37,129 nucleotides of DNA, taken from positions 1 through 37,129 of the forward strand of contig JACZKE010000051.1 in assembly GCA_014860225.1 (NCBI GenBank), written 5' to 3'. The DNA is from Desulfuromonadales bacterium (GTDB lineage Bacteria; Desulfobacterota; Desulfuromonadia; Desulfuromonadales; BM103). Positions 1 to 8,837 of this stretch are shown piece by piece; within the stretch, counting starts at the first letter, position 1, and the number at the start of each line of letters is the position of its first letter. A model generated the notes under the pieces. That model made no database searches. It saw only the letters and a list, made by a program, of their open reading frames with translations, and had not been told where the DNA came from. Made by a program: the position numbers and the translations under genes.

Positions 1-1
1 G

Positions 2-154
2 CGCATGGGCCATGCCGGCGCCATCATCTCCGGCGGCAAAGGCGACGCTGCCAGCAAGAAAGCGTTCTTGCGCGAGTGCGGCGTGAGCGTTGCCGACAGT
101 CCGGCCGAGATGGCTGAAGCACTTCTGAAAATCTGGCAACCATTGAATACGTAA
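2..154 (+). CDS. sucD: Succinyl-CoA ligase (ADP-forming) alpha subunit, C-terminal end
   Basis: Only the last 50 codons are present; the gene begins before the window. The visible reading frame starts [20 protein letters not shown] and ends in a TAA at 152-154. The [12 protein letters not shown] stretch is the conserved C-terminal segment of the SucD/ATP-citrate lyase family, which lies near the phosphohistidine and nucleotide region. The enzyme interconverts succinyl-CoA and succinate in the TCA cycle, with nucleotide phosphorylation. The beta subunit gene is not in view. The next recognised gene is a methyltransferase, not a TCA gene. A tiny frame opening with ATG at 162 stops after five codons, so no second TCA gene follows directly. 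Confidence 0.9.
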   Translation, partial: RMGHAGAIISGGKGDAASKKAFLRECGVSVADSPAEMAEALLKIWQPLNT

Positions 155-182
155 GGATCTAATGGCACAAAGCAATTAAGTT

Positions 183-299
183 ATGATGAGACATTCAGAT
201 GATCCGGTAACACATAGCATTACCTTCCAGATGTTTATGAAGGGCAATTATGTTCCTGCATGCGACCCGGTCATCTGCCACAGAGGATCATGTATATGA
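183..299 (+). CDS. Candidate 38-residue small ORF overlapping the methyltransferase start
   Basis: An ATG at 183 opens a 38-codon frame. It ends at TGA 297-299, overlapping the ATG at 296 of the methyltransferase in an ATGA arrangement typical of translational coupling. The product is unrecognised. It carries three cysteines in its last 13 residues (around PACDPVICHRGSCI) and has no evident membrane segment. The ribosome binding site is poor. The ATGA overlap is the only positive evidence; it may be a leader peptide, a decayed gene remnant in the sucD to methyltransferase gap, or chance. Confidence 0.25.
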   Translation: MMRHSDDPVTHSITFQMFMKGNYVPACDPVICHRGSCI

Positions 300-1195
300 G
301 CTCGACTTCAACCCGTGTTGAGGATCACTATGCCCGTCAGGATCTTGAGCTCGCGATTCTGAATGCCCTGGACCAGGCTGGGATAAACCTGGACCAACTC
401 AAAAGTGAAGATCTGTCTGCCATTGATCAATTTCATATAGGCGGCCGCAAGGCCACGCTTGAACTCGCCCGGCAACTGGAGCTTGATGAAACGATGCAGG
501 TTCTGGATATCGGCAGCGGCCTCGGCGGCGCTTCCCGTTGTCTTGCTGTGGAGTTCGGTTGCCAGGTCACCGGGATCGACCTTTCTGACGATTACTGCCG
601 GGTCGCCAGCATGGTGGCTCGGCGTCTCAGCCTTGACTCTCGTGTTTCCTATCGCCGTGGCAACGCCCTTGATATGCCCTTTGAAGATGGCCTCTTCGAT
701 GTCCTCTGGACCCAACACACGTCGATGAATATCTCCGACAAAGCCGGACTCTACGCTGAAATGTGGCGGGTCTTGAAGCCTGGCGGGATACTGGCCATCT
801 ATGACGTCCTCGCCGGAGAGGGCGGCCCGGTCCATTTTCCCGTCCCCTGGGCTCGCGAATCAGGCACCAGCTTCCTGATCAGCCCGCAGCAGTTACGGCA
901 AAGGCTTGAGGAGCTCGGCTTTGAAATTTTGAGCTGGCAGGACAACACTGAAAAAGCCATGTCCTTGTTCCAGCGCATGAGCGCGAAAATCACCAGAGAT
1001 GGCTTGCCGCCACTCGGAATCCATCTGTTGCTGGGAGAGGATTTTCAACTGATGGCGCAAAACCAGGTACGCAACCTTGAAGAAAATCGCATCGCACTGA
1101 TAGAAGCAATCGTAAAACGGCCATCCTCGCCGATGAAGGCTGAGCCTATCGCACTGCGAGTTAATAGCTTTCAAAACAACCTGAACGGGGTGTGA
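296..1195 (+). CDS. Class I SAM-dependent methyltransferase
   Basis: A 299-residue cytosolic methyltransferase of the Methyltransf_11 type. Motif I, VLDIGSGLGG, starts at residue 69 and forms the SAM-binding loop. GIDLSDDY with its acidic residue follows, then GNALDMPFEDGLFDVLWTQHTSMNI (motifs II/III) and LKPGGILAIYDV. The general layout resembles sarcosine/dimethylglycine and sterol-type small-molecule methyltransferases; the acceptor cannot be told from sequence. An earlier in-frame ATG at 260 exists. The AGAGGA at 282-287 lies about 8 bases before the ATG at 296 and too close to the ATG at 290, so 296 is preferred. The stop overlaps a possible GTG start of the next gene, suggesting co-transcription with the MoxR ATPase. 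Confidence 0.85.
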   Translation: MSSTSTRVEDHYARQDLELAILNALDQAGINLDQLKSEDLSAIDQFHIGGRKATLELARQLELDETMQVLDIGSGLGGASRCLAVEFGCQVTGIDLSDDYCRVASMVARRLSLDSRVSYRRGNALDMPFEDGLFDVLWTQHTSMNISDKAGLYAEMWRVLKPGGILAIYDVLAGEGGPVHFPVPWARESGTSFLISPQQLRQRLEELGFEILSWQDNTEKAMSLFQRMSAKITRDGLPPLGIHLLLGEDFQLMAQNQVRNLEENRIALIEAIVKRPSSPMKAEPIALRVNSFQNNLNGV

Positions 1196-1200
1196 CAACC

Positions 1201-2043
1201 ATGAAATTTAGCGGAACTGATTCCTATATAGCGACGAATGATCTGAACCTGGCTGTGAATGCGGCCATCACTCTGGGCCGGCCGTTGCTGATCAAGGGTG
1301 AACCGGGCACTGGCAAAACCATGCTGGCCGAGGAAGTGGCGCGGGCTTTAAATATGCCCCTCTACCAGTGGCATGTCAAATCGACGACCAAGGCCAACCA
1401 GGGTTTGTACGAATATGATGCCGTCTCCCGTCTGCGCGATTCGCAACTCGGCGATGAACGGGTTCATGAGATTGGCAACTACATCGTCAAGGGCAAGTTG
1501 TGGGAAGCCTTCGAATCCGAACAACGATCTGTGCTTTTGATCGATGAGATCGATAAGGCCGACATCGAGTTTCCGAACGACCTGCTACAGGAACTCGACC
1601 GCATGGAGTTCTACGTCTACGAAACCAGGCAGTTGATCAAGGCCAGACATCGTCCGGTCATTATCATCACCAGCAATAACGAGAAGGAGTTGCCCGACGC
1701 CTTTTTGCGACGGTGCTTCTTCCACTATATCCGTTTTCCCGATGCCGAGACCATGGTACAGATCGTTGAGGTCCACTATCCGGGAATCAAGCAGTCATTG
1801 CTCAAAAGCGCTCTGGAAACATTTTTCGGCATGCGCGAGGTGCCCGGGCTGAAGAAGAAGCCCTCCACCTCAGAACTGCTTGACTGGTTGAAGCTGCTGG
1901 TCGCCGAGGAGATCCCAGCCGAAGCCCTGCACAGCAAAGAGCCCGGCAAGTCGATACCGCCACTGCACGGTGCCCTGCTGAAGAACGAGCAGGACCTGGG
2001 GTTGTTTGAACGGCTGGTGGGTATGTCGCGGCGCGGGCGCTGA
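1201..2043 (+). CDS. MoxR-family AAA+ ATPase (CoxD/CbbQ-like)
   Basis: A 280-residue AAA+ ATPase. Walker A GEPGTGKT is at residues 33-40 and Walker B LLIDEIDKAD has its acidic pair at 115-116. Sensor 1 is seen as IIITSNNEKELPDAFLRRCFFHYI. The DAFLRRC arginines form the arginine-finger segment usual for MoxR. Such ATPases act with a von Willebrand factor A partner to insert metal cofactors or remodel enzyme complexes, and a VWA protein gene follows 146 bp downstream. A GTG at 1192 could also start the frame; the ATG at 1201 with GGGG upstream at 1187-1190 is favoured. The client enzyme is not evident. The C-terminus (GLFERLVGMSRRGR) looks complete. Confidence 0.85.
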   Translation: MKFSGTDSYIATNDLNLAVNAAITLGRPLLIKGEPGTGKTMLAEEVARALNMPLYQWHVKSTTKANQGLYEYDAVSRLRDSQLGDERVHEIGNYIVKGKLWEAFESEQRSVLLIDEIDKADIEFPNDLLQELDRMEFYVYETRQLIKARHRPVIIITSNNEKELPDAFLRRCFFHYIRFPDAETMVQIVEVHYPGIKQSLLKSALETFFGMREVPGLKKKPSTSELLDWLKLLVAEEIPAEALHSKEPGKSIPPLHGALLKNEQDLGLFERLVGMSRRGR

Positions 2044-2189
2044 CGTCAGGGACTACTCCCAAGACAAAATCTGTATTGTCACTAAGGGGTACAGCTTCAG
2101 GACGAATAATAAGTTTTCTGTATCGGCGACTTTGTGGCTCATCTTTGTTTCGATAATACGTTCGTACCATTTTACTAAGGCATCAACCC

Positions 2190-3377
2190 ATGCTGGTCGA
2201 TTTTTTTCTGCAACTGAAACAGGCCAAGGTGCCGGTGACCGTTCGCGAGTATCTGAGTCTGCTCGAGGCTCTGGATCGGCAGGTCGTCTGGGGAAGCGTC
2301 GAGGATTTCTACTATCTGGCGCGCCTCTGCCTGGTCAAGGACGAAACCAATTTCGATAAGTTCGACCGGGTCTTTGCCCAATATTTCGAGGGTGTGACTG
2401 CACTCGGCGAGGAGCTTGAGACACAGATTCCCGAAGAGTGGCTGCGCAAACTTTCCGAGCTGGTGCTCTCTGAAGAGGAAAAGTCTCAAATTGAAGCGCT
2501 CGGTGGTTTCGAGAAGCTCATGGAGACGCTCAAGCAACGACTGGCTGAACAGAAAGAGCGCCACCAGGGCGGCAGCAAGTGGATAGGTACTGGCGGACGC
2601 TCCCCCTTCGGTGCCTACGGTTACAATCCGGAAGGGGTACGCATTGGACAGGACGGCTCCCGGCATCGCCGGGCGGTGAAGGTCTGGGATCGACGAGAAT
2701 TCAAAAACCTCGATGGCTCTGTGGAACTGGGCACCCGCAACATCAAGGTCGCCTTACGGCGATTACGGCATTTCGCAAGAGAAGGTGCCCCTGAAGTCCT
2801 CGATATGCCGGGCACAATCCGGGCAACGGCTAACAACGCCGGATACCTTGATCTGAAGATGGTGCCCAAACTGCACAACAAGGTTAAAGTTCTGCTTTTC
2901 TTCGATGTCGGCGGTTCAATGGATGAGCACATCAAGGTCTGCGAAGAGCTCTTCTCCGCCGCCCGGGTAGAATTCAAGTCTCTGGAATACTTTTACTTTC
3001 ACAATTTCATTTACGAGAACGTCTGGCGCGACAATCAACGCTACCGGGCCGAACGGATCGACCTATGGGACGTGATTCACACCTACGGTCCTGACTACAA
3101 GCTGATTTTTGTCGGTGACGCCGCTATGAGCCCTTACGAAATTTCCATGGTCGGCGGCAGTGTTGAACACTATAACGACGAGGCGGGTTATGTCTGGGGA
3201 CAGCGCTTACTCGATGCCTACCGTGACGCTATCTGGCTCAACCCAACACCTCAAGGATGGTGGAACTTCACCCAGTCGGTCGGCATGGTGCGACAACTCA
3301 TGGACGGCAGGATGTTCCCCCTGACCCTTGCTGGGCTCGACGAGGGGATTCGGCTGCTGAGCAAGATACAGCGGTAG
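2190..3377 (+). CDS. VWA domain protein, CoxE-like partner of MoxR ATPase
   Basis: A 395-residue soluble protein. The N-terminal half (about 1-120) is helical and charged. A glycine-rich linker near residues 130-150 precedes a C-terminal VWA-like domain from about 230. The metal-site motif is DVGGSMD at 239-245: the canonical DxSxS has lost its middle serine to glycine, which I recall as usual in this subfamily. FVGDAAMSPYEI supplies a later acidic site. With the preceding MoxR ATPase it likely forms a chaperone pair that activates an unidentified target. The 146-bp gap before it holds no gene; a weak AAGG precedes the ATG. It converges on the histidine kinase gene. Confidence 0.8.
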   Translation: MLVDFFLQLKQAKVPVTVREYLSLLEALDRQVVWGSVEDFYYLARLCLVKDETNFDKFDRVFAQYFEGVTALGEELETQIPEEWLRKLSELVLSEEEKSQIEALGGFEKLMETLKQRLAEQKERHQGGSKWIGTGGRSPFGAYGYNPEGVRIGQDGSRHRRAVKVWDRREFKNLDGSVELGTRNIKVALRRLRHFAREGAPEVLDMPGTIRATANNAGYLDLKMVPKLHNKVKVLLFFDVGGSMDEHIKVCEELFSAARVEFKSLEYFYFHNFIYENVWRDNQRYRAERIDLWDVIHTYGPDYKLIFVGDAAMSPYEISMVGGSVEHYNDEAGYVWGQRLLDAYRDAIWLNPTPQGWWNFTQSVGMVRQLMDGRMFPLTLAGLDEGIRLLSKIQR

Positions 3378-3400
3378 CCATAAACGATGCGTGAATGCGG

Positions 3401-6073
3401 TCAAGGAGCCTGTCGGACTTGGTTCCGCTCTGAGAGGCAACTTTCAATTGCCGAGAAAAGCTCTTTTATATGCACCGGCTTGGTCAGGACCTTATCCATC
3501 CCAACAGCAAGACAATCCTCCTTAACCTCACGGCGGACATGGGCGGTAAGCCCGATGATGCAGACATGATGACCGTTTTCTTTCTCTCTGATTATCCGGG
3601 TAGCCTCAAGGCCGTTCAATTCAGGCATCTGCAAATCCATAATAATCAGGTCGAAGTCTCCTTCTTGCCATTTGCTAACAGCCTCAAGTCCATTCTCTGC
3701 AAATTCCGCAAGCCACCCACCACGAGTCAGGGTTGCCAAAATCAGGTCCCGAAGCACCGAATCATCCTCGGCGAGTAAAATGCGTGCTTCCTGCAATTCT
3801 ACTTCTCTTGTGTGCTCTTCTTCGCCAGCGTCAGCAGACTGTACGCCGGCAAGCTTCAGCGGAAGGGTAAAATAGAAAACACTCCCTTTCTCTTGACCAT
3901 TTCTGACACCGATTTTTCCGCCCATCAACTGGACCAATCCTTCGCAAATGGCCAGACCTAGCCCGGTGCCTCCGAACTTGCGCCTGAAAGAACTATCGGC
4001 CTGGATGAAACTCTGGAAAATCATATTCTTTTTGTCTTGCGGTACACCGATACCGGTGTCACTCACGGAGAACTCCAAAAGGTTTTTCCGGACCTGGACG
4101 GTAACCTCCACGCTTCCCTCAGGCGTGAACTTGATAGCATTGTCAAGCAGGTTGAAGAGAATCTGGCCAAGTCGATCAGAGTCGCCGAGCACCAGATGGG
4201 GCAAGTCAGGAGAAGGTGTAAACGTTAAGGGAAGATTCTTTTTATGTGCTTTAAGACGCATCATTTCAACCGTACTTTGAACGCACCACCGCAGATCGAA
4301 CGGTTCTTCCTCAAGCTTCACCTGTCGTGCCTCTATCCTGGAGAAGTCAAGGATGTCGTCGATGAGAGTGCGCAAACGCTGCGATGATTCATCAGCCATC
4401 TCCAGCAACCTGAGGTGATCCGGGTTTTTGTCGATCAGTCGCAGATGCTCGATGGCCATCATGATGACGCTCATAGGCGTACGGATCTCATGGCTCATAT
4501 TTGCCAAAAACTCGCTCTTGGTGCTGCTGGCCTTTTCGGCGGCGGCTTTGGCTTTCCTGAGTTCCTCTTCCACCCGCTTGCGCTCGTTGATATTTTCTAT
4601 GATTGCTATCTCATAGTCAGGCTGACCCTGGGCATCGCGCACTATCGACAGGGAGAGTCGCGCCCAGACATGGTGCCCACACTTGTGAATATAGCGTTTC
4701 TCCACCGTGTAGCTGTCCAGTTCGCCGGCAGCCATGCGGCGGAACGGAATGAGATCGAGATCCAGGTCCTCCGGATGCGTGATCTGTGGCCAGGGCATTG
4801 CACAGATCTCCTCGTGGGAGTAGCCAAGCATGCGGCAAAAAGCGTCGTTTACTTCGATCCAGCGTGCATCGGTAAAACGGACCCGTCCCATACCCAGGGC
4901 CGCTTGTTCAAAAACGCGGCGGTACGTTGCTTCGCTCTCGCGAAGCAGTTTCTCCGCCTGTTTGCGATCGGTGATGTCTTCGGCAAAGAAAATGATCCCA
5001 CCCGTTAGCTTGCCGGAATCAACCCACGGATGGATTTCCCAAAGGGCTGTGCGCTCAGTTCCGTCAAGGGCAACGTATTCATCTTCGCCACTAAGGCTTT
5101 CGCCACCCAGTCCACGTCGGTGAGTCTCCTTTATGTGTTCCGGTAAATTCGGAAAGAAGTCGTAATGTGATTTGCCAATGACATTCTTATCAGACAGCCC
5201 TGCATCTTTTAGCCAGCGATTGCTGGCATACACATAGCGCATGTTGCGATCGAATATCACCATGCCTACCGGCGCAGCCTTTATCATGCTTTCCAGCCGG
5301 TTCTTGCTCTCGAGCACCGCTTGCTGCATTCGGACCCTCTCGGTGACATTCCGAATGATATGGGCAGCACCGATCTCTTGTCCCCTGGAGTCGTATATCG
5401 GATTGAAAAGAAAATCGTATGTCTGCCGTTCCTGCTCCGGCTGCCCGAAATCCATGGTAATGCTGAACGTTTCGCCATTGAGGGCGCGACTCCAGAGATC
5501 TCTGGCCTTGCGCTGCTCCTCTGGCCACGGGGCCATCACTGCGATCATGCTCATCCCGATTTCAGGTTCCCGACCCCATAGTTTTTTGCACTCCAAACGG
5601 TATGCTTCATTGAAGAAAATAAAACGGAAATCAGGGTCCTGCGCGGCAATTATGTCCTCGGTTCCATTGGTGATTCCTTCCAGCAAGGCGACTGTCTGCC
5701 TGAGCGTCTCATCAGCCTGTTTCTGCACGGAGATATCACGAAGGGTCACAAAAGCCCTTTGATTCTCACCCAGGAGGACTGAAGTCGTCTCGGCCGGGAA
5801 CGTGCTTCCGTCCTTTTTCTTAAAAATCAGCTCCCCCCGGTATCTCCCGGACCGCTTACGCTCCTCCATGAAGGCTATAAATCTCGGATCGGTCGTATCG
5901 GTAAGCCCCTCCCTGCCAACGGCACATATCTCAGCTTCACTCATTCCGAACATTGTGCATGCCGCAGGATTCGCTGCGATGATTTTCCCGTCGGGAATCG
6001 TAATAAGGACAGCATCCATGCTGTTTTCAAACAGCAACTGGCAAGCATCGATCGGGGGCGTTTTCGATTGCAT
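3401..6073 (-). CDS. Multi-PAS hybrid sensor histidine kinase with receiver domain
   Basis: An 890-residue soluble hybrid kinase without an evident transmembrane segment. Four PAS domains occupy roughly residues 9-115, 124-243, 250-370 and 378-500, each ending in the usual DIT/NIxERK-type PAC tail. A short coiled coil leads into HisKA, with the phospho-accepting His528 in NMSHEIRTP. The HATPase_c domain shows NLLDNAIKFTPEG (N box), DTGIG (G1) and GGTGLGL (G2). A C-terminal receiver has acidic EDD, phospho-acceptor Asp813 in IIMDLQMP and a lysine in LTKP. The layout matches BarA/TorS-like hybrids but lacks an Hpt domain, so phosphotransfer to another protein is expected. Redox or small-ligand sensing by the PAS domains is an inference. 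It is divergent from the SDR gene. Confidence 0.92.
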   Translation of the reverse strand: MQSKTPPIDACQLLFENSMDAVLITIPDGKIIAANPAACTMFGMSEAEICAVGREGLTDTTDPRFIAFMEERKRSGRYRGELIFKKKDGSTFPAETTSVLLGENQRAFVTLRDISVQKQADETLRQTVALLEGITNGTEDIIAAQDPDFRFIFFNEAYRLECKKLWGREPEIGMSMIAVMAPWPEEQRKARDLWSRALNGETFSITMDFGQPEQERQTYDFLFNPIYDSRGQEIGAAHIIRNVTERVRMQQAVLESKNRLESMIKAAPVGMVIFDRNMRYVYASNRWLKDAGLSDKNVIGKSHYDFFPNLPEHIKETHRRGLGGESLSGEDEYVALDGTERTALWEIHPWVDSGKLTGGIIFFAEDITDRKQAEKLLRESEATYRRVFEQAALGMGRVRFTDARWIEVNDAFCRMLGYSHEEICAMPWPQITHPEDLDLDLIPFRRMAAGELDSYTVEKRYIHKCGHHVWARLSLSIVRDAQGQPDYEIAIIENINERKRVEEELRKAKAAAEKASSTKSEFLANMSHEIRTPMSVIMMAIEHLRLIDKNPDHLRLLEMADESSQRLRTLIDDILDFSRIEARQVKLEEEPFDLRWCVQSTVEMMRLKAHKKNLPLTFTPSPDLPHLVLGDSDRLGQILFNLLDNAIKFTPEGSVEVTVQVRKNLLEFSVSDTGIGVPQDKKNMIFQSFIQADSSFRRKFGGTGLGLAICEGLVQLMGGKIGVRNGQEKGSVFYFTLPLKLAGVQSADAGEEEHTREVELQEARILLAEDDSVLRDLILATLTRGGWLAEFAENGLEAVSKWQEGDFDLIIMDLQMPELNGLEATRIIREKENGHHVCIIGLTAHVRREVKEDCLAVGMDKVLTKPVHIKELFSAIESCLSERNQVRQAP

Positions 6074-6221
6074 TACATTTCCCTCAGAAGAAATTCCAAA
6101 GATGGTGCAGACATAAGATCTGTTATCAGTATGGAACGTTAATCCGGAAAGGCAAGTACCAGAGATCGTAGGACTTATATCTATATGGAGTTAAATCAGA
6201 TCGTCAACTCAAATTTTTGAT

Positions 6222-6240
6222 AAAATGATAACAATCATTA
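6222..6240. promoter_or_regulatory. Fur-box-like dyad in the kinase/SDR intergenic region
   Basis: AATGAT (6224-6229) and ATCATT (6234-6239) form a perfect 6-bp inverted repeat with a 4-bp spacer. The segment TGATAACAATCATTA matches 11 of the 14 fixed positions of the classic 7-1-7 Fur consensus. It lies about 30 bp before the SDR start codon and 150 bp from the divergent kinase start. Iron regulation is an inference; any AT-rich dyad could score this well. Confidence 0.35.
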
Positions 6241-6269
6241 CATCACCTCTATTTTGAAAGGACAGGTTT

Positions 6270-7046
6270 ATGGCAAAGTCAGCGAATTCAACCGCATTAA
6301 TCGTCGGCGGATCAAGCGGAATGGGTAAAGAAACAGCAGCCCGCTTGCGGGCACAAGGGCTTGACCTGATCCTCCTGGCGCGCAATACCGGGCATCTCGA
6401 AACAGCCAAAGAAGAATTATCCCGGCATGGATCAGGTCAGATCGATTTGCTGGTCGCCGACCTCTACCACCAGGATGAGGTTGACCAGGTCATCAAGACG
6501 ATCAGAGACGAGACCAGACACTTGAAATACCTGGTTAATGCCGCAGGCACCTTCAAACCTACAGCCTTTCTTGAGCATTCCCGGGAAGATTATGACACCT
6601 ACATGAAACTCAACAAAAGTTTCTTTTTCATCACTCAGGCAGTCGCAGAAAACATGAAAGCCAATGATGGCGGATCAATTGTAAATATCGGTTCAATGTG
6701 GGGAAAGCAAGCCATCAAGGCAACCCCGTCCTCTGCTTATTCAATGGCAAAAGCCGGACTGCATTCCCTGACCCAGCATTTGGCGATGGAGCTGGCGGAT
6801 TACAAGATCCGTGTTAACGCCGTCTCACCTGCGGTGGTTGTAACACCCATATATGGCGCCTTCATTGACGAAGATCAAATCGAAAAAACGCTGACCGAGA
6901 ACTTCGATGACTTTCATCCCATTGGTCGTGTCGGCCGGGTCAATGACGTCGCTAATGTCATCGAATTCCTTCTATCCGATAAGGCCGCCTGGGTCACTGG
7001 AGTTGTTTGGGATGTCGATGGTGGCGTGATGGCTGGACGCAACTAG
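6270..7046 (+). CDS. Short-chain dehydrogenase/reductase (SDR)
   Basis: A 258-residue classical SDR. The cofactor loop is GGSSGMG near residues 13-19 (TGxxxGxG with the first Thr replaced by Gly), followed by NAAG near 91 and a catalytic YSMAK with Tyr157 and Lys161. The upstream catalytic serine falls in the GSMWGKQ region. The C-terminus holds [11 protein letters not shown], usual for 3-oxoacyl-ACP-reductase-like SDRs. NAD(P)-dependent oxidation or reduction of a hydroxyl/keto group is expected; the substrate is unknown. The start is supported by GAAAGGA about 8 bases upstream. The stop codon TAG (7044-7046) touches a palindromic repeat element. It could supply a 3-hydroxyacyl-CoA dehydrogenase activity, but it lies far from the acyl-CoA operon. 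Confidence 0.88.
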   Translation: MAKSANSTALIVGGSSGMGKETAARLRAQGLDLILLARNTGHLETAKEELSRHGSGQIDLLVADLYHQDEVDQVIKTIRDETRHLKYLVNAAGTFKPTAFLEHSREDYDTYMKLNKSFFFITQAVAENMKANDGGSIVNIGSMWGKQAIKATPSSAYSMAKAGLHSLTQHLAMELADYKIRVNAVSPAVVVTPIYGAFIDEDQIEKTLTENFDDFHPIGRVGRVNDVANVIEFLLSDKAAWVTGVVWDVDGGVMAGRN

Positions 7047-7186
7047 TTTTCGTCCGGAAACGGTCCTTTTCCGCAATCTCTGCGTCAATCGGCGGATTTG
7101 TTTGTGCGGCGTAAAGAACTACGCCTCCGCTCAAATCCTTGATTTCCTTGACCGTGCGAAAAATTGCTCGTTTCCAGATCGAAAAC
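7046..7186. repeat. MITE-like nested palindrome between SDR and peptidase genes
   Basis: The outer arms are 7046-7062 and 7169-7186, related as GTTTTCG(A)TC(C/T)GGAAACG with one indel and one mismatch. Inside is a perfect 7-bp pair, GGATTTG (7094-7100) with CAAATCC (7132-7138), and a perfect inner hairpin GGCGTA (7108-7113) with TACGCC (7120-7125). It starts on the last base of the SDR stop codon and ends about 10 bp before the convergent peptidase stop. No coding capacity is seen. It may act as a bidirectional transcript end or be a non-autonomous mobile element. Confidence 0.55.
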
Positions 7187-7196
7187 TGTGCATGTG

Positions 7197-8210
7197 TTAT
7201 CTGGAGTTTCCTGATGGCAACTGGTTATTTCCAAGTTCCCCTATAACCGCCCTTAGTCCAACCACAACCCTGGCCAATGAGTCATAATTGACTTTGTCGG
7301 GAGTATCTTCGGCGTCATGATAATACGGGTATCTGAAGAGCGCAGTATCTGTGACCATGACAGCGGGGCAACCGATTTTCCAGAAGGACCAATGATCAGA
7401 CCAGTCAACCCCTGTCAGCCATCCTGGTGCGATGATTCCTTGTGATGGGAAAGTACCGTGCTGTCGAAAAGCTTTGACACAACGTTTCAACATCTTGCCG
7501 GAAGTGATATTACCGACAAAGGCCAGAAAATCACCACGATCCGGATAAAAGAAACGTAGCAGAGGTAAAGGAAACTTCTGACTTAACGGCTCTGAAGTAT
7601 AGTAACCAATCGTCTCCAGCGAGATCATGCCGACAAGACGATCCCCACTTTCCAGAAGCTGTTTTGCATAAACCCGGCTGCCCATTCGAGAGGTTTTGAA
7701 AAAGGGTGGTTCCTCATTGACAAAGGCCACGAATCGCACCGTTTTGCCCGGCTTGCTGTGATTAACAAGGCGGGCCAGTTCAAGCAGGGCTGATATCCCC
7801 GACCCGTTGTCATTGGCACCGGAGGTGTGGATCAGTGAATCGTAATGAGCGCCCACGATAAGTATCCCGGATGAATCTTCCATACCGGGAACCTCGGCCT
7901 CAATATTGAAGACCTGCTTACCCATAGTTTCGTACGAAAGCAGCCGGGTGCTTATCCCGGCCTGTTTGAACGTCCCTTCTATATATTCGGCCGCTCGTTG
8001 CAGGTTGTTGTATTGCCAGATATTTCTTTCTCCGATTTTGCCGGCCAGCATGTCGACATGAGCATGCAAACGGTCCTTGAGAAGTAACTCGGAGGCAGTC
8101 AGCTCTGGCAACCTTCCAGAAACGGAGTGTTTCGGCATCCTGCTCATGAAATAGCCGCACAGAGCCAGAGATACGAGGACGATTAAACCAACAACAATCG
8201 AGTTTGTCAT
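7197..8210 (-). CDS. M28-family zinc aminopeptidase, membrane-anchored
   Basis: A 337-residue protein with an N-terminal hydrophobic segment (residues about 3-22) that fits a signal anchor, placing the peptidase domain outside the cytoplasm. The zinc ligands of the M28 family are visible: His in VGAHYDS, bridging Asp in GANDNGSG, the catalytic Glu-Glu in FVNEEPP, a further acidic residue in SLETIGYY, and His in YYHDAEDTPD. It likely removes N-terminal residues from periplasmic peptides. An in-frame ATG 48 bases upstream (8258) would add 16 polar residues before the anchor and has no ribosome binding site. The ATG at 8210, with AAGAG seven bases upstream, is preferred. It stands alone and is convergent with the SDR. 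Confidence 0.85.
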   Translation of the reverse strand: MTNSIVVGLIVLVSLALCGYFMSRMPKHSVSGRLPELTASELLLKDRLHAHVDMLAGKIGERNIWQYNNLQRAAEYIEGTFKQAGISTRLLSYETMGKQVFNIEAEVPGMEDSSGILIVGAHYDSLIHTSGANDNGSGISALLELARLVNHSKPGKTVRFVAFVNEEPPFFKTSRMGSRVYAKQLLESGDRLVGMISLETIGYYTSEPLSQKFPLPLLRFFYPDRGDFLAFVGNITSGKMLKRCVKAFRQHGTFPSQGIIAPGWLTGVDWSDHWSFWKIGCPAVMVTDTALFRYPYYHDAEDTPDKVNYDSLARVVVGLRAVIGELGNNQLPSGNSR

Positions 8211-8428
8211 GAAGCAACTCTTTTTTTGAAAAGGCTTGCAGTCGTTCGGGCCATCCATGAGCCGGCTGCTTGGCCATGATCTGAAAGTTTAACAGGAAAC
8301 AGCCGGGTTGCTGTGAGTGAAGAAGGAGAACCGGTTATCGGATGAGAGGAAAATGTTTCGCGTAGAACGGGAAACGGAACATATGATGTTCGTAAAATTA
8401 AAAGACAGGCATTAAAGGAGCCCGCCTC

Positions 8429-8466
8429 TTGCCCATTGCCATCTGGTCTTTATACTCTCTAGAGAG
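8429..8466 (+). promoter_or_regulatory. Putative sigma-70 promoter with palindromic operator
   Basis: TTGCCC (8429-8434) and TATACT (8451-8456) are separated by 16 bp, a fair sigma-70 match. A perfect 12-bp palindrome CTCTCTAGAGAG (8455-8466) overlaps the -10 element and the expected start point. It could be a repressor site. It sits just before the small gene at 8491. Confidence 0.4.
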
Positions 8467-8490
8467 GGATTCTGACAGAGGAGAGAGGCC

Positions 8491-8760
8491 ATGAAACGAA
8501 GCTTGGAAGAAGCAAGGCGCCTGATCGAGACCGACAAGACACTGGCGGGATTCACCCTCTCCCTGGAGGGCGATGAACTGCACCTGTCCAAGGGAGATGA
8601 ATGTTTTGTCCGCCTGATCCCGGAAGAAGAGAGCGGTCTGTGGTGGATCGAATACTTCCATAACGAGAAACGCTGGGAACGCATCGATTTTACCGGCTCA
8701 CTGGCCGCCTGTCTGGAATTGCTCGCGGAATCACCCCATTATCTCTACTGGGACCGCTGA
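8491..8760 (+). CDS. Conserved small hypothetical protein (89 aa)
   Basis: I do not recognise the family. The product is 89 residues, acidic and soluble. It has an N-terminal helix (SLEEARRLIETDKT), then alternating short strands rich in aromatic residues (WWIEYFHNEKRWERIDF), and a C-terminal helix ending YLYWDR. The strong AGGAGAGAGG (8476-8485) about 5 bases before the ATG and the candidate promoter at 8429-8456 support a real gene. It has no operon partner: the thioesterase downstream is on the opposite strand. A compact regulatory or adaptor fold is possible but not shown. Confidence 0.7.
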   Translation: MKRSLEEARRLIETDKTLAGFTLSLEGDELHLSKGDECFVRLIPEEESGLWWIEYFHNEKRWERIDFTGSLAACLELLAESPHYLYWDR

Positions 8761-8837
8761 GCATTCCATTTTCTTGAATCGTCAATTTCCTGCTTCAACA
8801 CAAAAGCGCTCTTGACGACGCTCTGCTACTCACTGAT

